Source of the DNA: Rallus limicola
Lineage: Eukaryota; Chordata; Aves; Gruiformes; Rallidae
Direction: 5' to 3'
Assembly: GCA_022605955.1 (NCBI GenBank)
Contig: JAKCOZ010000040.1
Span: 5,032,558 to 5,096,557 of the forward strand
DNA length: 64,000 nucleotides
Below the pieces are notes generated by a model, which saw only the letters and a list, made by a program, of their open reading frames with translations, was not told the DNA's origin and searched no databases. Position numbers and translations under genes: made by a program. Position 1 is the stretch's first letter. Every line of letters begins with the position of its first letter. Below are positions 52,101 to 64,000 of the stretch, piece after piece.

Positions 52101-55100
52101 TTGTGCACACCTTTAAGAGGCTTGTGTACAGAGAAATTAAGAGTATTAATTTGAAAATATGCTAATTTAAAATATTTATGCATCTCCTAAGCTCAATAAT
52201 ACTGTTTCTGAAAATACACTGAAGATTTAGAACTCTCAAACACTTACAATTATTACATATTCAGAAACATGTCACATGATACATAAACTTCTGTAGGGTA
52301 CACTATAGTTGGACACTAGGATAATTAAATTGCTTGTTGATAGTTTAATTTACTCTGAGTCCTACTTTTTCTTCAGAGTTAAGGTGCCATCCTTTGAGTT
52401 AATAGAGGTACAGTCGTGTCACTTCTGTATGTGTGACATCAGGCAAGCTAGTGGCACCTCTACAGCATCAGTCTGAAATCAAATGTATGTGATGTTGTAA
52501 AACCAAGAACTGTATCTTCTGATATCCAACAGAACTTAAAGAATTACACTTTTTTTTTAAACTATGAATGTGCAGGAATGGTACTTGTAGAGGTTCCCAA
52601 CTTTATTTGGGGGAGTTAAGTAATGGTGTGTAGTTCAGGTTTTCATCCTCCTTTCCATGAAGGCTCGGTCCTCATACTTACCAATAACCAGCTGTCTCCA
52701 AAATGAATTTAGCCATGAATATCTCTGTTAGGGCAGTGACAGGAGCCAATAGTGAAGCCCAACTGCATGGGCAGAGAAGGCAGTGTAGGAAAACTGGCTG
52801 GTCTTAGAGCCAAACAACAAGTAGAAGTTTGCTTATGGGACTTCGTCAAGTTGAAGAAGTAATTTTATTTTAGATTATGTGTAATTTTTTCAAGTGTGGC
52901 TTTAGTTACTGTGCTGTTTACGTGCTTGGCTCATTGCTGAAGGAATTTATTCACCAAATCATAAATCAGATCAGAATTGCATATAGCAACTTTTCTCTAA
53001 TAGCAGTGGGTTTCTTGTGAAAGAGTTCCCAAAATTATTTGTATTTCTTCAGCTTAGATTTTAAAGCCTCTGAAGCATCACCTTCTCTTAAATAGAAATC
53101 CTTTTTAATTTTTATTTTTTAAATTTAAAATAGTGGCTTTGTCTTTGTGTCTGAAAGTAAAGCAGAGACAACCCTGGTTTTAGAGTCATGCTGATAGCTG
53201 TGAGACTGGTGAGCAGGTGGAGACCAATACCCTGAATCGTCTGGAGCTGCTGTATAGCAATGCAGAGAAGCTCCCTGGCTGCCTCCCAACTCCTGCTGCA
53301 TAAAGAGGCTGGGACAGACACTGACTGCATCGATGGAGAAGTTTTCTGTTAACATGACTAGAACCATGCCTACAGATTAACTAGGTTGATGGTTAAAGAA
53401 TGTCATGTCCATGTCCCGTCCCCACCCCCTGCCAAGAATCTCTTCTCATAATGAAGACATCCTCCAGTACCTTCCTGGGATGCATGGAAGGCAGGCAGTC
53501 GTGGGCTGGGTATCCTGACCTTACAGCTCTGCCTTTAAAATTTCAAAATCACTTGAAATGACACCATTTCCTCAGCCACATTTCTGCAGAAATGTGCGAC
53601 CTCAACAAGTTGTGCTTAAAACCCACATGTATCCGTTTGATTAATTTCTTAGAAGCATTTGTGGGCAGCAAGTGAAATTCAGAGAACAGCATTTCACTGC
53701 TGCTTTGGAGAGACAGGCAATTTTCCTGTTACTTGGGATGTTGTTAATACGTGTTCCCAGAGAGGAGAACGGTGTGTCAGCGTAGGTGTTTGAGTCCATA
53801 AGTTTTTGAAAGTTGCCATCACATGTGTTGTTCTGCCTTCCAGGTCTCTGCTTTCTAGCAAGTAAGAGTGCTGTGAAATGACTGTTGTTTATATTTTAGG
53901 GAATATAATTTTGATCAGAGAGTGCAAGCACAAGCAGACTATATTCAGCTGTATCCTGGAAATGTTGTGCAACATCCTTGCTTTAGGTTGGTTCCAACCT
54001 CGCCCAGAAATGTGTTGAACATCTGAGTTTTACACAGCAGTAAAGATTTCAAACTTCCTGTGACATAGAGTTGGTCCTTGGCTGTCAGATAACTGATGCT
54101 TCTCTCTAGATAATATTGCCAGCAGCTTGTTGAGTTTTACTCTTGGTGGGGAAAATAGTAGGAAGACAGTAAGACTTCTAAGAGTTATTTTATAAGAACA
54201 GAAGGGGTAAGGGGAAGAAAACTAAAGTAACAAGAGCAGTTTTCTTCTTTGAGGCTGGACATGGTGTTTGGAAAGGGCTTGGTGGTGTAAAAGGGGAAAT
54301 AAATGTAGGCATCTTCTGGGAATTTATTTTCATGTACTTTTACATTTCCCTCTTTTTTTAAAGATTCAATAAATAGTCACACTAACAACAGCTTAGAATA
54401 TATAATTAAAAGTCCCTGTGTCTGAAATAATTCCTTGGAGATTTTGTTGACTTATAACTTACAACCTTAATGCCAAAAGCAGTGCAAAGAAAGCACCTTG
54501 CTGCCCAGCTTCCGAAGTGTCAGTAATATAAACAGACATATAATGCCTCTGGCCCAGTCTTATTCTTATGGACTAAAAAACATTAAATACAGAATAGCTA
54601 AGCTACCCCAAATTTCCTTTGCTCTTTGTCTTACTAATTCGATAATCTTGGTCTGGAATGGTGGGGATATTCAAATGTGGGTGTAGGCGAATGCCGTAAT
54701 TGTGTTATTTGGGAGTGTGATTTATGGTAAGAGGTGATTTTATGTTAATGTGAGTAAGATTATTAAAGTTGTGCTAGCAAAAGCATCACGCCTTATTGAA
54801 GTCGGTGTGATGTGTTTTACAGAAAACACGGCTGCTGATTTTTTATTTTTATTTTTTTTGAGGAAAATATAGATGGTTTGGAAGTGGGAGTTGGTTTGGG
54901 TTTGATTCCCATCTCCTTCCTCTCAAAGTAACTGAAAATTAAGGACAACTGTTGCCTCTAAACCCCGAAGCACTGGAGAAGTGTTACCTGGTGTAGGACA
55001 GGCTGCAAACAGGACTCTCTTCAGGTGCCTGTTATTTATTATCTGTTAGAAGTAACTCCTGGAGTGAGCTTTCTGTTGGAATGAAGCAATAGATTGATTT

Positions 55101-57190
55101 CTTTTCAGGCTTTTCCAAGTCTCCAGGTTTGCATGCTGATTCCCAGAGTGCCTTTATTCTGCAATCACACAACCTTTATATTTAGCAGGTTAAAAAAAAA
55201 TTGGGAATCATGCTGCAACTGCAAGTAGGTGAAAGAAACCAGTAGTTGGTGTCTAGTTTTGGCCATGTGTTATAATCTCTAAACTGATGATTTGAAAGCT
55301 TAATTTCCAGAATAATAACAGCACAACCTGTTATTTCAGCTCGAGTTTGGTTTGATGAGCTCTTAGAAATATTAATGCAAGATGGCAACTGGAAAATGCT
55401 ACGTGAGGACTACCAGATGTTTGTATTACTGGAAAGTTGATATAAATAAAAGGCTCCAGAGAGGATTAGAGTGCCGGTGGTTTGCAAGAGGTCAGATCTG
55501 CAATCCCATTTCAGTGCTTTAGTGGAATTTGGTACCAAGTCCCAGCACAGTGGATTGAAAAACTCAGTCCTGTTTAATTTTCAGTTTTGGCTTGTTGTCT
55601 GATCAGACATCGTACCACTTAGGCATTTTCTTCCAGTTATTTTCAAGTCCCTGGGAGCCCGTTGGGATTTTAGAGGTGTGAGGTCTTTCTAGCAGCGTGT
55701 CACTCTTAGAAGAGGAGAACAATCTACAGAGGGGAGAAAAACCCTGCTGCTGCCAGCCCAATTTCTGAGCCAGAGGCTTCCCTGGAAAATAGTGGTTTTC
55801 ATCTTTTAATTTGGAGGTTTATTTACATGCTAGGAAAGTGCAAATGTTTTATTTAAAAAAAAAAAAAATTGCTAAAATGGCAACTGAGTTACTTGACAAG
55901 TGACAGGTAACAATTTACCCTGGGAGCAGAAACTGAAGCTGTAAAACACTTTTTACGATTTGCCTGTGAGGGAGAATGTAAAATAAAAAAGAGTTCACGG
56001 GCAGTTGCAAACCCCTTCTTCTCCAAAAGCCAGATCAGGTTTCTCATTGAAGGCAGAAGTCTGCTCAGGCCAGTTGGTTCTGTAAGGCATAAACTGGTGT
56101 GTTCAGAGAATGTTTTTCCTTAAGAGAGAAATGGGCAGGAATGGATTGGCAGAAGGGAAAAGAGGTGAAGAGAACAATTTGGAGGAAAAGAAGTAAAAGT
56201 GTTATTCCTTTTTCACGTGCTTATGATATGAATTTAAAAATTAGGAGGAAGATAATAATAATACTGACTTGTGAGGAAAAACTGTTTTGAAGTTGTGAGC
56301 ATCTCAGGAAGAGGAAAAAGGTGGAAGTGGAAAGAGTTAAAGAGCGGTGACCTAAACACAACAGTAACTAAAATAAAATGTTAAAATGTTTTGTTTGCTT
56401 TTAAGAATTTGATTACTTTTTATATTTACTGATGTGGATGTAATTCTAATATGCTTTGGGTAATTTGTAGTTAGGGTTGGATGTGATTAAAGGGGATACA
56501 ATTTTCTGCATCTGTTCAAACACCAACATGAAGCAGTCTTAGAAAAATGTCAAAAATACAACTTGACTTAATGACTGAAGAGAGAAATCTTCAGTGGAGG
56601 ATTTGTTTATAAAAGCAGAAGGTTATTTAGAGAACTCTGGGCTGATTCTTACCACCAACTTCCTCTCCCTTTCCTTGGTTTAGTTTTAGCTGTTTGCTGT
56701 TTTATCTGGTGATGTTTGGGGAGGAGGGGGAAGGGATGCTAGATGTTCTACAGCTAAAGTGTGGTGGAGTTTCTTTTCTTTCAGATACAGATAAAGCTTG
56801 CAGTTCTCCTTGAAATGCTGATGTTTCACTGAGTTGTCCCATCCCTTAATAGTTCCATACAAATTATGGGGTTTTTAGGTGGGGTTTTTTTCCCCCCTGA
56901 TTTATAACTGGAGAATTTGTTAAGGGGAAAAAAAAAATTTAAACATTCCAAGAATGGAAAAGAAGCCTTTGGTTTTGGAATATTTCTTGAAGTGGAATTT
57001 TAGTTACTGAGTTCTAGTGGGCTGCCAATATTCAGCACGTTTGGAGATAACTCTCTCACTCTCTTGTTAATGGTGCTGAAAATTATTTTTCTAGGTAATT
57101 CCTCTTTTCCATGATTTGTCATCTAAAAAAATAAAGTAATTTTGGCTGTTCTGACTTGATAATGCGTTTTCTGAAATAACCTGAATTAAG

Positions 57191-57209
57191 GTGTGTGTGT
57201 GTGTGTGTG
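57191..57209. repeat. (GT)n microsatellite
   Basis: Nine and a half uninterrupted GT units in SPOP intron 1. Confidence 0.95.
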
Positions 57210-58104
57210 CCTTAAAAGATCTTCCTTTGATGCAGTGTTCAGAGGGCCCTGCTCTGACCTCAGGAATTTGGCCTTTGGAAATGTACTTGGCAACTTTGGG
57301 GTATCAAGTCCCTGAATGCTACTGCTGGTGTAATGGGGACAGCTCACAAACTGAGTCAGGACTGATAACGCAGGGCCTTGGAACCAAGAGGAAGGCGCTC
57401 AGAACTTTTGAGAGAGTTAATCTGCACGGTATTTTAAGGCAGCCAGGTCACCTCTGTTGTTTCTGTCCCCCAGATGAGAAGTTGTAGGTCCTTTAGCCTG
57501 GTATACACCTGCCAGTGGGTTTCTTCTATCTCCTTGCTATGATTGTGTTGATTTTCCAGACTGTTCTCCCATGGCTGAAGATCCTAAATGAAACTCTGTT
57601 TGTCGTTTTGAGCTCAGTGGTTTTTGTGACCCTCAGCAGGGTACGGGTTAACTAAGATCTGGGTTTGGATGTAAGAGCACAGAAGGTAGAGGAAGGTGTA
57701 ATGCACACACTCCTGGCTTTTAGAAAGTGTTCAAGCTTAATTCACTAGCCACTCTCTCTTTGGCTTAGGTTTTTCTTCCCTCTGATTCAGGTACAGTTAA
57801 ATCTGTGGACACCCCATTCATGTTACTCCCATATAGTTTGTTTTTCCAGGTGGTGATTGACTTCTTGTTGAAGAACTATTCACATTTCTTTGTTCCAGAA
57901 AGATAAGCCCTCTGGCTTGTGTAAACCATGTTTCCTTTCAAGATGAAGCTCTTTGGTATGGGTGACTTTAATCTTTCCTAAGTGTTGATTTCTAATCTCA
58001 GTCTGTTTTTATTGGTACAGGTTGTTTGCTACCTTGGTGCAGTCCCTTCTACACCACCACGTTAATAATTAGGCAACTTTGTGTAACCTCTGGAATTCAC
58101 CATT

Positions 58105-58298
58105 CCTGGATATTAGGAGAAAGTTTGTCAATATGAGGGGGGCTGAGACACTGTCCCAGGTTGCCCAGAGAGGTGGTAGAGACCCCATCCCTGGAGATAC
58201 TCGGTCAGGCTTGATGGGGCTCTGAGGGACCTGATCGAGTTCAAGGTGTCCCTGTTCATTGCAGGAGGGTGGCACTGGATGGGCTGGGAAGGTCTGGC
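58105..58298 (+). mobile_element. Diverged CR1 LINE fragment
   Basis: Contains GGTTGCCCAGAGAGGTGGTAG, CCCCATCCCTGGAGATACTC and TGATGGGGCTCTGAG in sense CR1 order, but lacks the terminal tail. It is 5' and 3' eroded. Confidence 0.8.
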
Positions 58299-61200
58299 TG
58301 GGAAAGGGCTGTCAACCCAGCACACTGGGTGGTCCTGTGACATCAGCGTCAGTATCTAGGCAAGGATCTAGGCAGGAGGTGCGGTCAGCAGCAGCATTCG
58401 CCCCTGGCGACTGGTGCTGTGTGGACACGTTGCCCTGCACTGTCTGGTGCAGTGGCACTAGGAAGAGTGGTATGACACCCTGTTTAGTCTATAGATTTAA
58501 ATCTGAAAGCTCACCTATTCTGTCCATCACCTAATCAGATAGCATTGAGTCCCACATTGCTCTTTCAGTTATCTTGCCTTTTTTTTTTTTTCCCTTTCCT
58601 TTTCTTCTTTTCCTTCTTTAAGGCAGCAAATTCAGACCTTCCATTGTCCTTTCTAAGGCTTTGAAGAATGCAGGGAGATAATGGTCTTTTCCTGTGCTTC
58701 CACATCTTAGCCCCTTGTTTTATTGCTCCAATTATCTTTGCCTTGCTCCTTTTCTCTGAGCTTTTGTGCTGTTCTTGGATAGTCTTTGACACGTTGCTGG
58801 TCCAAGAAGCATCAACCTCAGTTTTTTTTGGAAACATTTAATTAAAATTATACTTCTTTTACAGACTTCTCTAAGTTTTACTGAAAAAAAAACCCAGACC
58901 TGGAAATTTCTGCTGCAAAGTGATGATTTCTTAAAAGATGGTTACTTTATCTTGAGAAGTAGAAATTAGCAGGCTCTTTAGGGAAAGCCTAGTAATATTG
59001 AGGCCTTTTCCCAAAATATTTATTGAATTGGTATTCCCCACCTCTCTTGGGTCAAGTGTCTGCTGCTCACAGAATAGTTTTGTCTGTTGGTTCCTACAGT
59101 AGATGAAGTTTTGAGCCAAGATGTCTGAGTACAGCTGCTAAGTCGGGAGGTAGTTATGAGGGCAGGGTGGCAAGGGAACATTTTCTCAGCTACAGAAAGG
59201 TCTGGTCTGGCTCTGGTTCTTAGGAAATGTCTTCATCTGGAAGTTGTTGTGAATGAGGTGAGAATTACTCTCCTTCTTGACTGTGATCTTAAGGGTATCT
59301 AGAAACAAGTGCTGTTTGTTATTAATATCCAAGGAAGTAAGAGGCTCCCAGGGATCTGTAAGAGAATATTTTGTATTTTGGTCTCTGCAACTTGGTATTC
59401 ACACCTGTATCTTCACATTTGTCCCTGCCAGAAAGAATTTTGATACCCAAACTATATACAAAATGTTTTCCTAGAACCTCTGCCTGCAGTTCTCAAATCC
59501 TCACTCCTAGGTCAGAAGTGCCAGCACTGAAAGTGTGAACTGGTAAAGTGTTCTGGGGCAAATAAACGCTGGGGGTGATGATTTCAAGAAACTTAAGCCA
59601 GCTGTGGTTCCTTTTAAACTGCATTTAGTGTTCCTTGGTGCCAGAAGAGCGATTCAGCGTGTGAAGGTGACAGAAGACGTGGTGGTTCCTACGGCACTCT
59701 GCTGAGGAGATACTTGAGTGACCTTTCGTGTGCTTCTCTCGTTCCTGTGCTTGTTGAGCAAGGCAAGCATCAAGTTTGTTCTTAACAGGAGTTTTTGCAA
59801 AAGGCAGTGATGGGTATTACCTGCTTATTCCCATTATCACTTGCTGCAGGAGTAAAAGTATCAGTGATGCCATTTGGTAACGAGTATTTGCTGGCTGATT
59901 GCTGTATTGAGCTAGGGGTATGTTGGAGTTGAACATTTTTTTTTTCTAACTGTATTTAACTGCCTGACAAAGCATCTGCAGGCAGCTTTCATGTACCAGG
60001 CTGAAAGTATTTTCTAAATAGTAGAAAATCTTTAAAATCTAGAATTTTTGTCCCCTTTGGGCCATTTTAAAAGCATAATGAATGACGTGCTGCCATGCAG
60101 CCATTCTGTTAGCACACTGTCATAACTTCTATTACCACCTGCCTATCCCAGCCATCTGGGAGGAAAGGATGTAAGGTAGAAAAGTGACAGCTACTCAGAG
60201 GATATTAAATAGTCCTGTGTCTCAGTTGCCTTGCCTTTAGACCACAGAAGCTTTCTAAAATGCCTCTGCCATATGTAGGGTGGAGGTTATATTTAGGTAC
60301 ATCTTAAAATCCTGTTGAAATGCAGAAAGTAGCTGTTACAATTTCAATGTTTGCATCACATGATGATCTCTTTCCTTCCCCAATGACAGGTTTGATGGCT
60401 ACACTCTTTCAACTGTGTAACTACCTTCAGTGTTAAACTACTGCTCTAATGTGTATATAGAGGTAATTAATTGCTTTAGTTTACCTGGATGTAGAAGCCT
60501 TACAGAAAACTGCTTATTGTTGTTAAATACCTTACATGAGAATTGGTTCCTTATCCAAACTGGTTTTGATCTGTTCCTTGTAATGATTTTGGGACCAGAC
60601 AAGGAGAACAGCATCACAGCCTACCAGAGCCAGGGAAAGTGAAGATGTGGATGGACACTACTGTTGGCTCTCTGGCCTTTCCTCTCATGGAGATTTAGAG
60701 TGTCCAGCAGTGACAGGCTGTGCCCAAAATCACAGTTAGGTGGGAGGCTTGAGGTTTAGTTCACAGCTCCATTTTGGTGAGGTGTGTGGGGGCTCTAGTG
60801 TCATTTCAGAGAATTCAAAAGATGTTCGAAGCAGAATTATTTTTATGTCTCCTCTTCATCCTTCTAAGGGTTCTTTAATAAAAGCTGCATTATTTCTCAC
60901 CCTGCATAAGGTATAATTATAAAAGAGACCAGAATACCATCCTGTTGCGAGTAGCTTGGGTAAAAACATGTTTAGTTAAAAACCAAAATCACTCAAATTA
61001 ATTCCAAGTTTAGCAACAACCATCAAAAAAATCTGATTTCACGTTCCACTCTTGAGCTCTGTTGATTCCTTGTACTTTATTCTGGTCAGACACCTTGTTC
61101 GGTGTGCCATCAGCGAGGAAGTGAGCGTAAGAAACTTCACCCTTCCCTGGCTGCTGCTTCTCTCATGAGTTTGTGAGTCCCTGTGTTTGTGTCTGTGTTA

Positions 61201-62761
61201 TAAACCAGATCACTAGAATAATGTAGATTAAAAATAGCTGCAAGCAGAACAATTGAAGAACCTGGGTGGAGTTGGGCAGTGGTTCTGTGAAACCCAGAGA
61301 GGAAGGGAAAAGCTTGGATCTCTCCTGTTCATAGACTGAAATCATAGGAAAAGCATCATTCCCCCAGCTGTGAACTGGAGAAGGTGTTTCTTGCTGCTTG
61401 TGTTGAAAAATCAGGTTGTATCTGTTGCCCAAACTGGAGTTAGCCAAGCAATGATCTCCTTGGAGGCAAGACTCAGTATTGCCCTTGGACGGGCAGTTAA
61501 CTGACTGCTTCAAAAATAGCGTCTGCTGATCTTGCCTTGATTTGAGTGACAGGGAGCAGTTCAATTTCATTTCTGGTGTTTCCAGGTACCTTGTGAAGGT
61601 GCATTGAAGTCAAACCAAGTAAACTGAAGTGTGAACCATGCTCAGGAGAGGTCTGATCTGCAGCTGGAGCCTCGTTCAAATCCAGACTCAGTCCTGCAAC
61701 TGCACTTAAAGACTCCAAAGCAAGTTGATAGCAGTTTGAAGAGGGGGGGATTATGTGCGTATATATTGATGTGCTCACTGTCAACACTCCTGTAGGTTTC
61801 AGCAGTGGGGTTTTTAGGTATATATTCTCTATGCTTTCCATTTTCTTCACACAATTTCCTCTAGAGCCTGAGTCTGCACTTTACCTGGTTATCAGCCTTT
61901 GTATTTTAAGTACTTCATGTGACAAAATAGCAATTTTCTGTCTTTTAATCACCTTTTTTTTTTAATCATGCAGAGTTCAAAACTAACGGCAGTAGAGCTC
62001 TTGTGGTTCAGTGGCTGCCCTGTGCAGTAAAAGGAAAGCAGATAAATACCACCTGCAAAACAGAAAGTTTTAGCAGAAGGCTAAACTGTAAGGCATGTGA
62101 TGCTTTTATGTCTGCCCAAGTTAGGAATCCTAGTTTCCAGCTCATCTTTGAAGACTCTTTGTGTATCAGCCTGAGGGATCTGGACTGGGAGATGGGTTGG
62201 TTATTCTATTTTGGTTTTAAATTGCCCTTCTGGTAGTTAGGTGCCTGTTTTATCAGTTGTGCCTGGTATTCATTCAGGTGTGTTGCAGTGGTTTTAACTC
62301 CGTATGTTCTCTACAGATGGCAATTTGACTTGGGACTTAGAAGTTGGGAACTTCACTAGCATATAAAGGAAAAGAAAATTTCCCTCTGGCTAAAGGAGTT
62401 TGGTTTGAAGTAGGGAAATCATTACCAACACCTTCCCTAATAGTAAAGCTTCAAGAGAAGGTTTAAATTATAAAAACTATTCTGTTGGTGTCGCTGGTGT
62501 CACTCTGAACCCAGGGTTTTGTTTTCCTGTTGGGTTTGGGTTGCATATTGCTACCCATAGCTTTTTCAGATTCAGAACTTGATTTAACAGATCTAATCTC
62601 TGATAGTCTGGGGCCCTCAAAAGTGAAAATAGGCAGTACGTGGTGAGTTGAAATGGTGGCCTGAGGGTAAAGAAGTAACTCCCAAATCAACTGGGGAGTC
62701 TCCTGGTTGAGTCTTGGATTCCTCAAAGATTCCTATATAGAGCTGAATAATGAAAGAATGA

Positions 62762-62778
62762 GTGGTGGTGGTGGTGGT
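62762..62778. repeat. GTG trinucleotide repeat
   Basis: A short GTG run upstream of the first SPOP coding exon. Confidence 0.85.
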
Positions 62779-62968
62779 ATATCCCCTCTTGAGAAAACAT
62801 ATGGTAACACTTAAAAATGTTTAAATGTAACCTTAACATAAAGGTGCTGGGGGGAAAGAGAAAGCACGGTGGCTTTGTGTCCTGTGAGATTTAACAGCAG
62901 TCCTGAAGGTCGGGGTGGGTTTTTATGTTCTTAGTTTTGTTTATTTTTCTCTTTTTGGGGACTGACAG

Positions 62969-64000
<1,032 letters not shown>

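Larger units (their letters stand above)
49073..62968. other. SPOP 5' intron (13.9 kb)
   Basis: AT-rich sequence with a GT microsatellite (57191-57209), a CR1 fragment (58105-58298), a GTG repeat (62762-62778) and no coding exon I recognise. Additional short non-coding SPOP exons could be hidden here. Confidence 0.65.

Overview
This is vertebrate nuclear DNA, most likely from a bird. The support is: about nine CR1 LINE fragments (avian/reptilian non-LTR element, 3' tails of the ATTCTGTG type), GT-AG introns, short GC-rich introns next to four CpG islands, and exons matching conserved vertebrate genes. I did not identify the species.

The gene order is KAT7 (minus), FAM117A (plus), SLC35B1 (plus), SPOP (plus). 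This is the conserved block known from human 17q21.33, in inverted orientation. KAT7 is represented only by its first two coding exons (residues 1-54); the rest lies beyond position 1. FAM117A is complete: 8 exons, 428 codons, 12331-30521, with introns of 11.0, 3.6, 0.5, 0.3, 0.7, 0.3 and 0.4 kb. SLC35B1 is complete and compact: 9 exons, 324 codons, 32404-36003. SPOP enters through its promoter and a probable 5' UTR exon (to 49072), a 13.9-kb intron, and two coding exons (residues 1 to about 67) before the window ends.

Region by region: 1-3900 is the KAT7 5' end and its CpG island, with a degenerate minisatellite, a CCAAT array and a repeated YY1-like motif. 3900-11470 is intergenic, with one candidate exon of a divergent transcript. 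11480-13060 is the FAM117A island. 12446-30187 holds the FAM117A introns with CR1 copies and three tandem repeats. 30522-32403 is the FAM117A 3' UTR, a 63-bp minisatellite and the SLC35B1 promoter, which carries an ER-stress-element-like site. 36004-47900 is the SLC35B1 3' UTR and a gene-poor interval with speculative minus-strand exons. 47940-49160 is the SPOP island with an array of NRF1-type sites. 49073-62968 is SPOP intron 1.

The four genes have housekeeping-type functions and do not form a pathway: histone acetylation (KAT7), a poorly characterised phosphoprotein-like family member (FAM117A), ER nucleotide exchange (SLC35B1) and CUL3 ubiquitin ligase substrate recruitment (SPOP). I found no previously undescribed system I can assert. 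The most promising leads are the motif arrays in the CpG islands, the ERSE-like site of SLC35B1, and a chain of partly phase-compatible candidate exons on the minus strand between SLC35B1 and SPOP.
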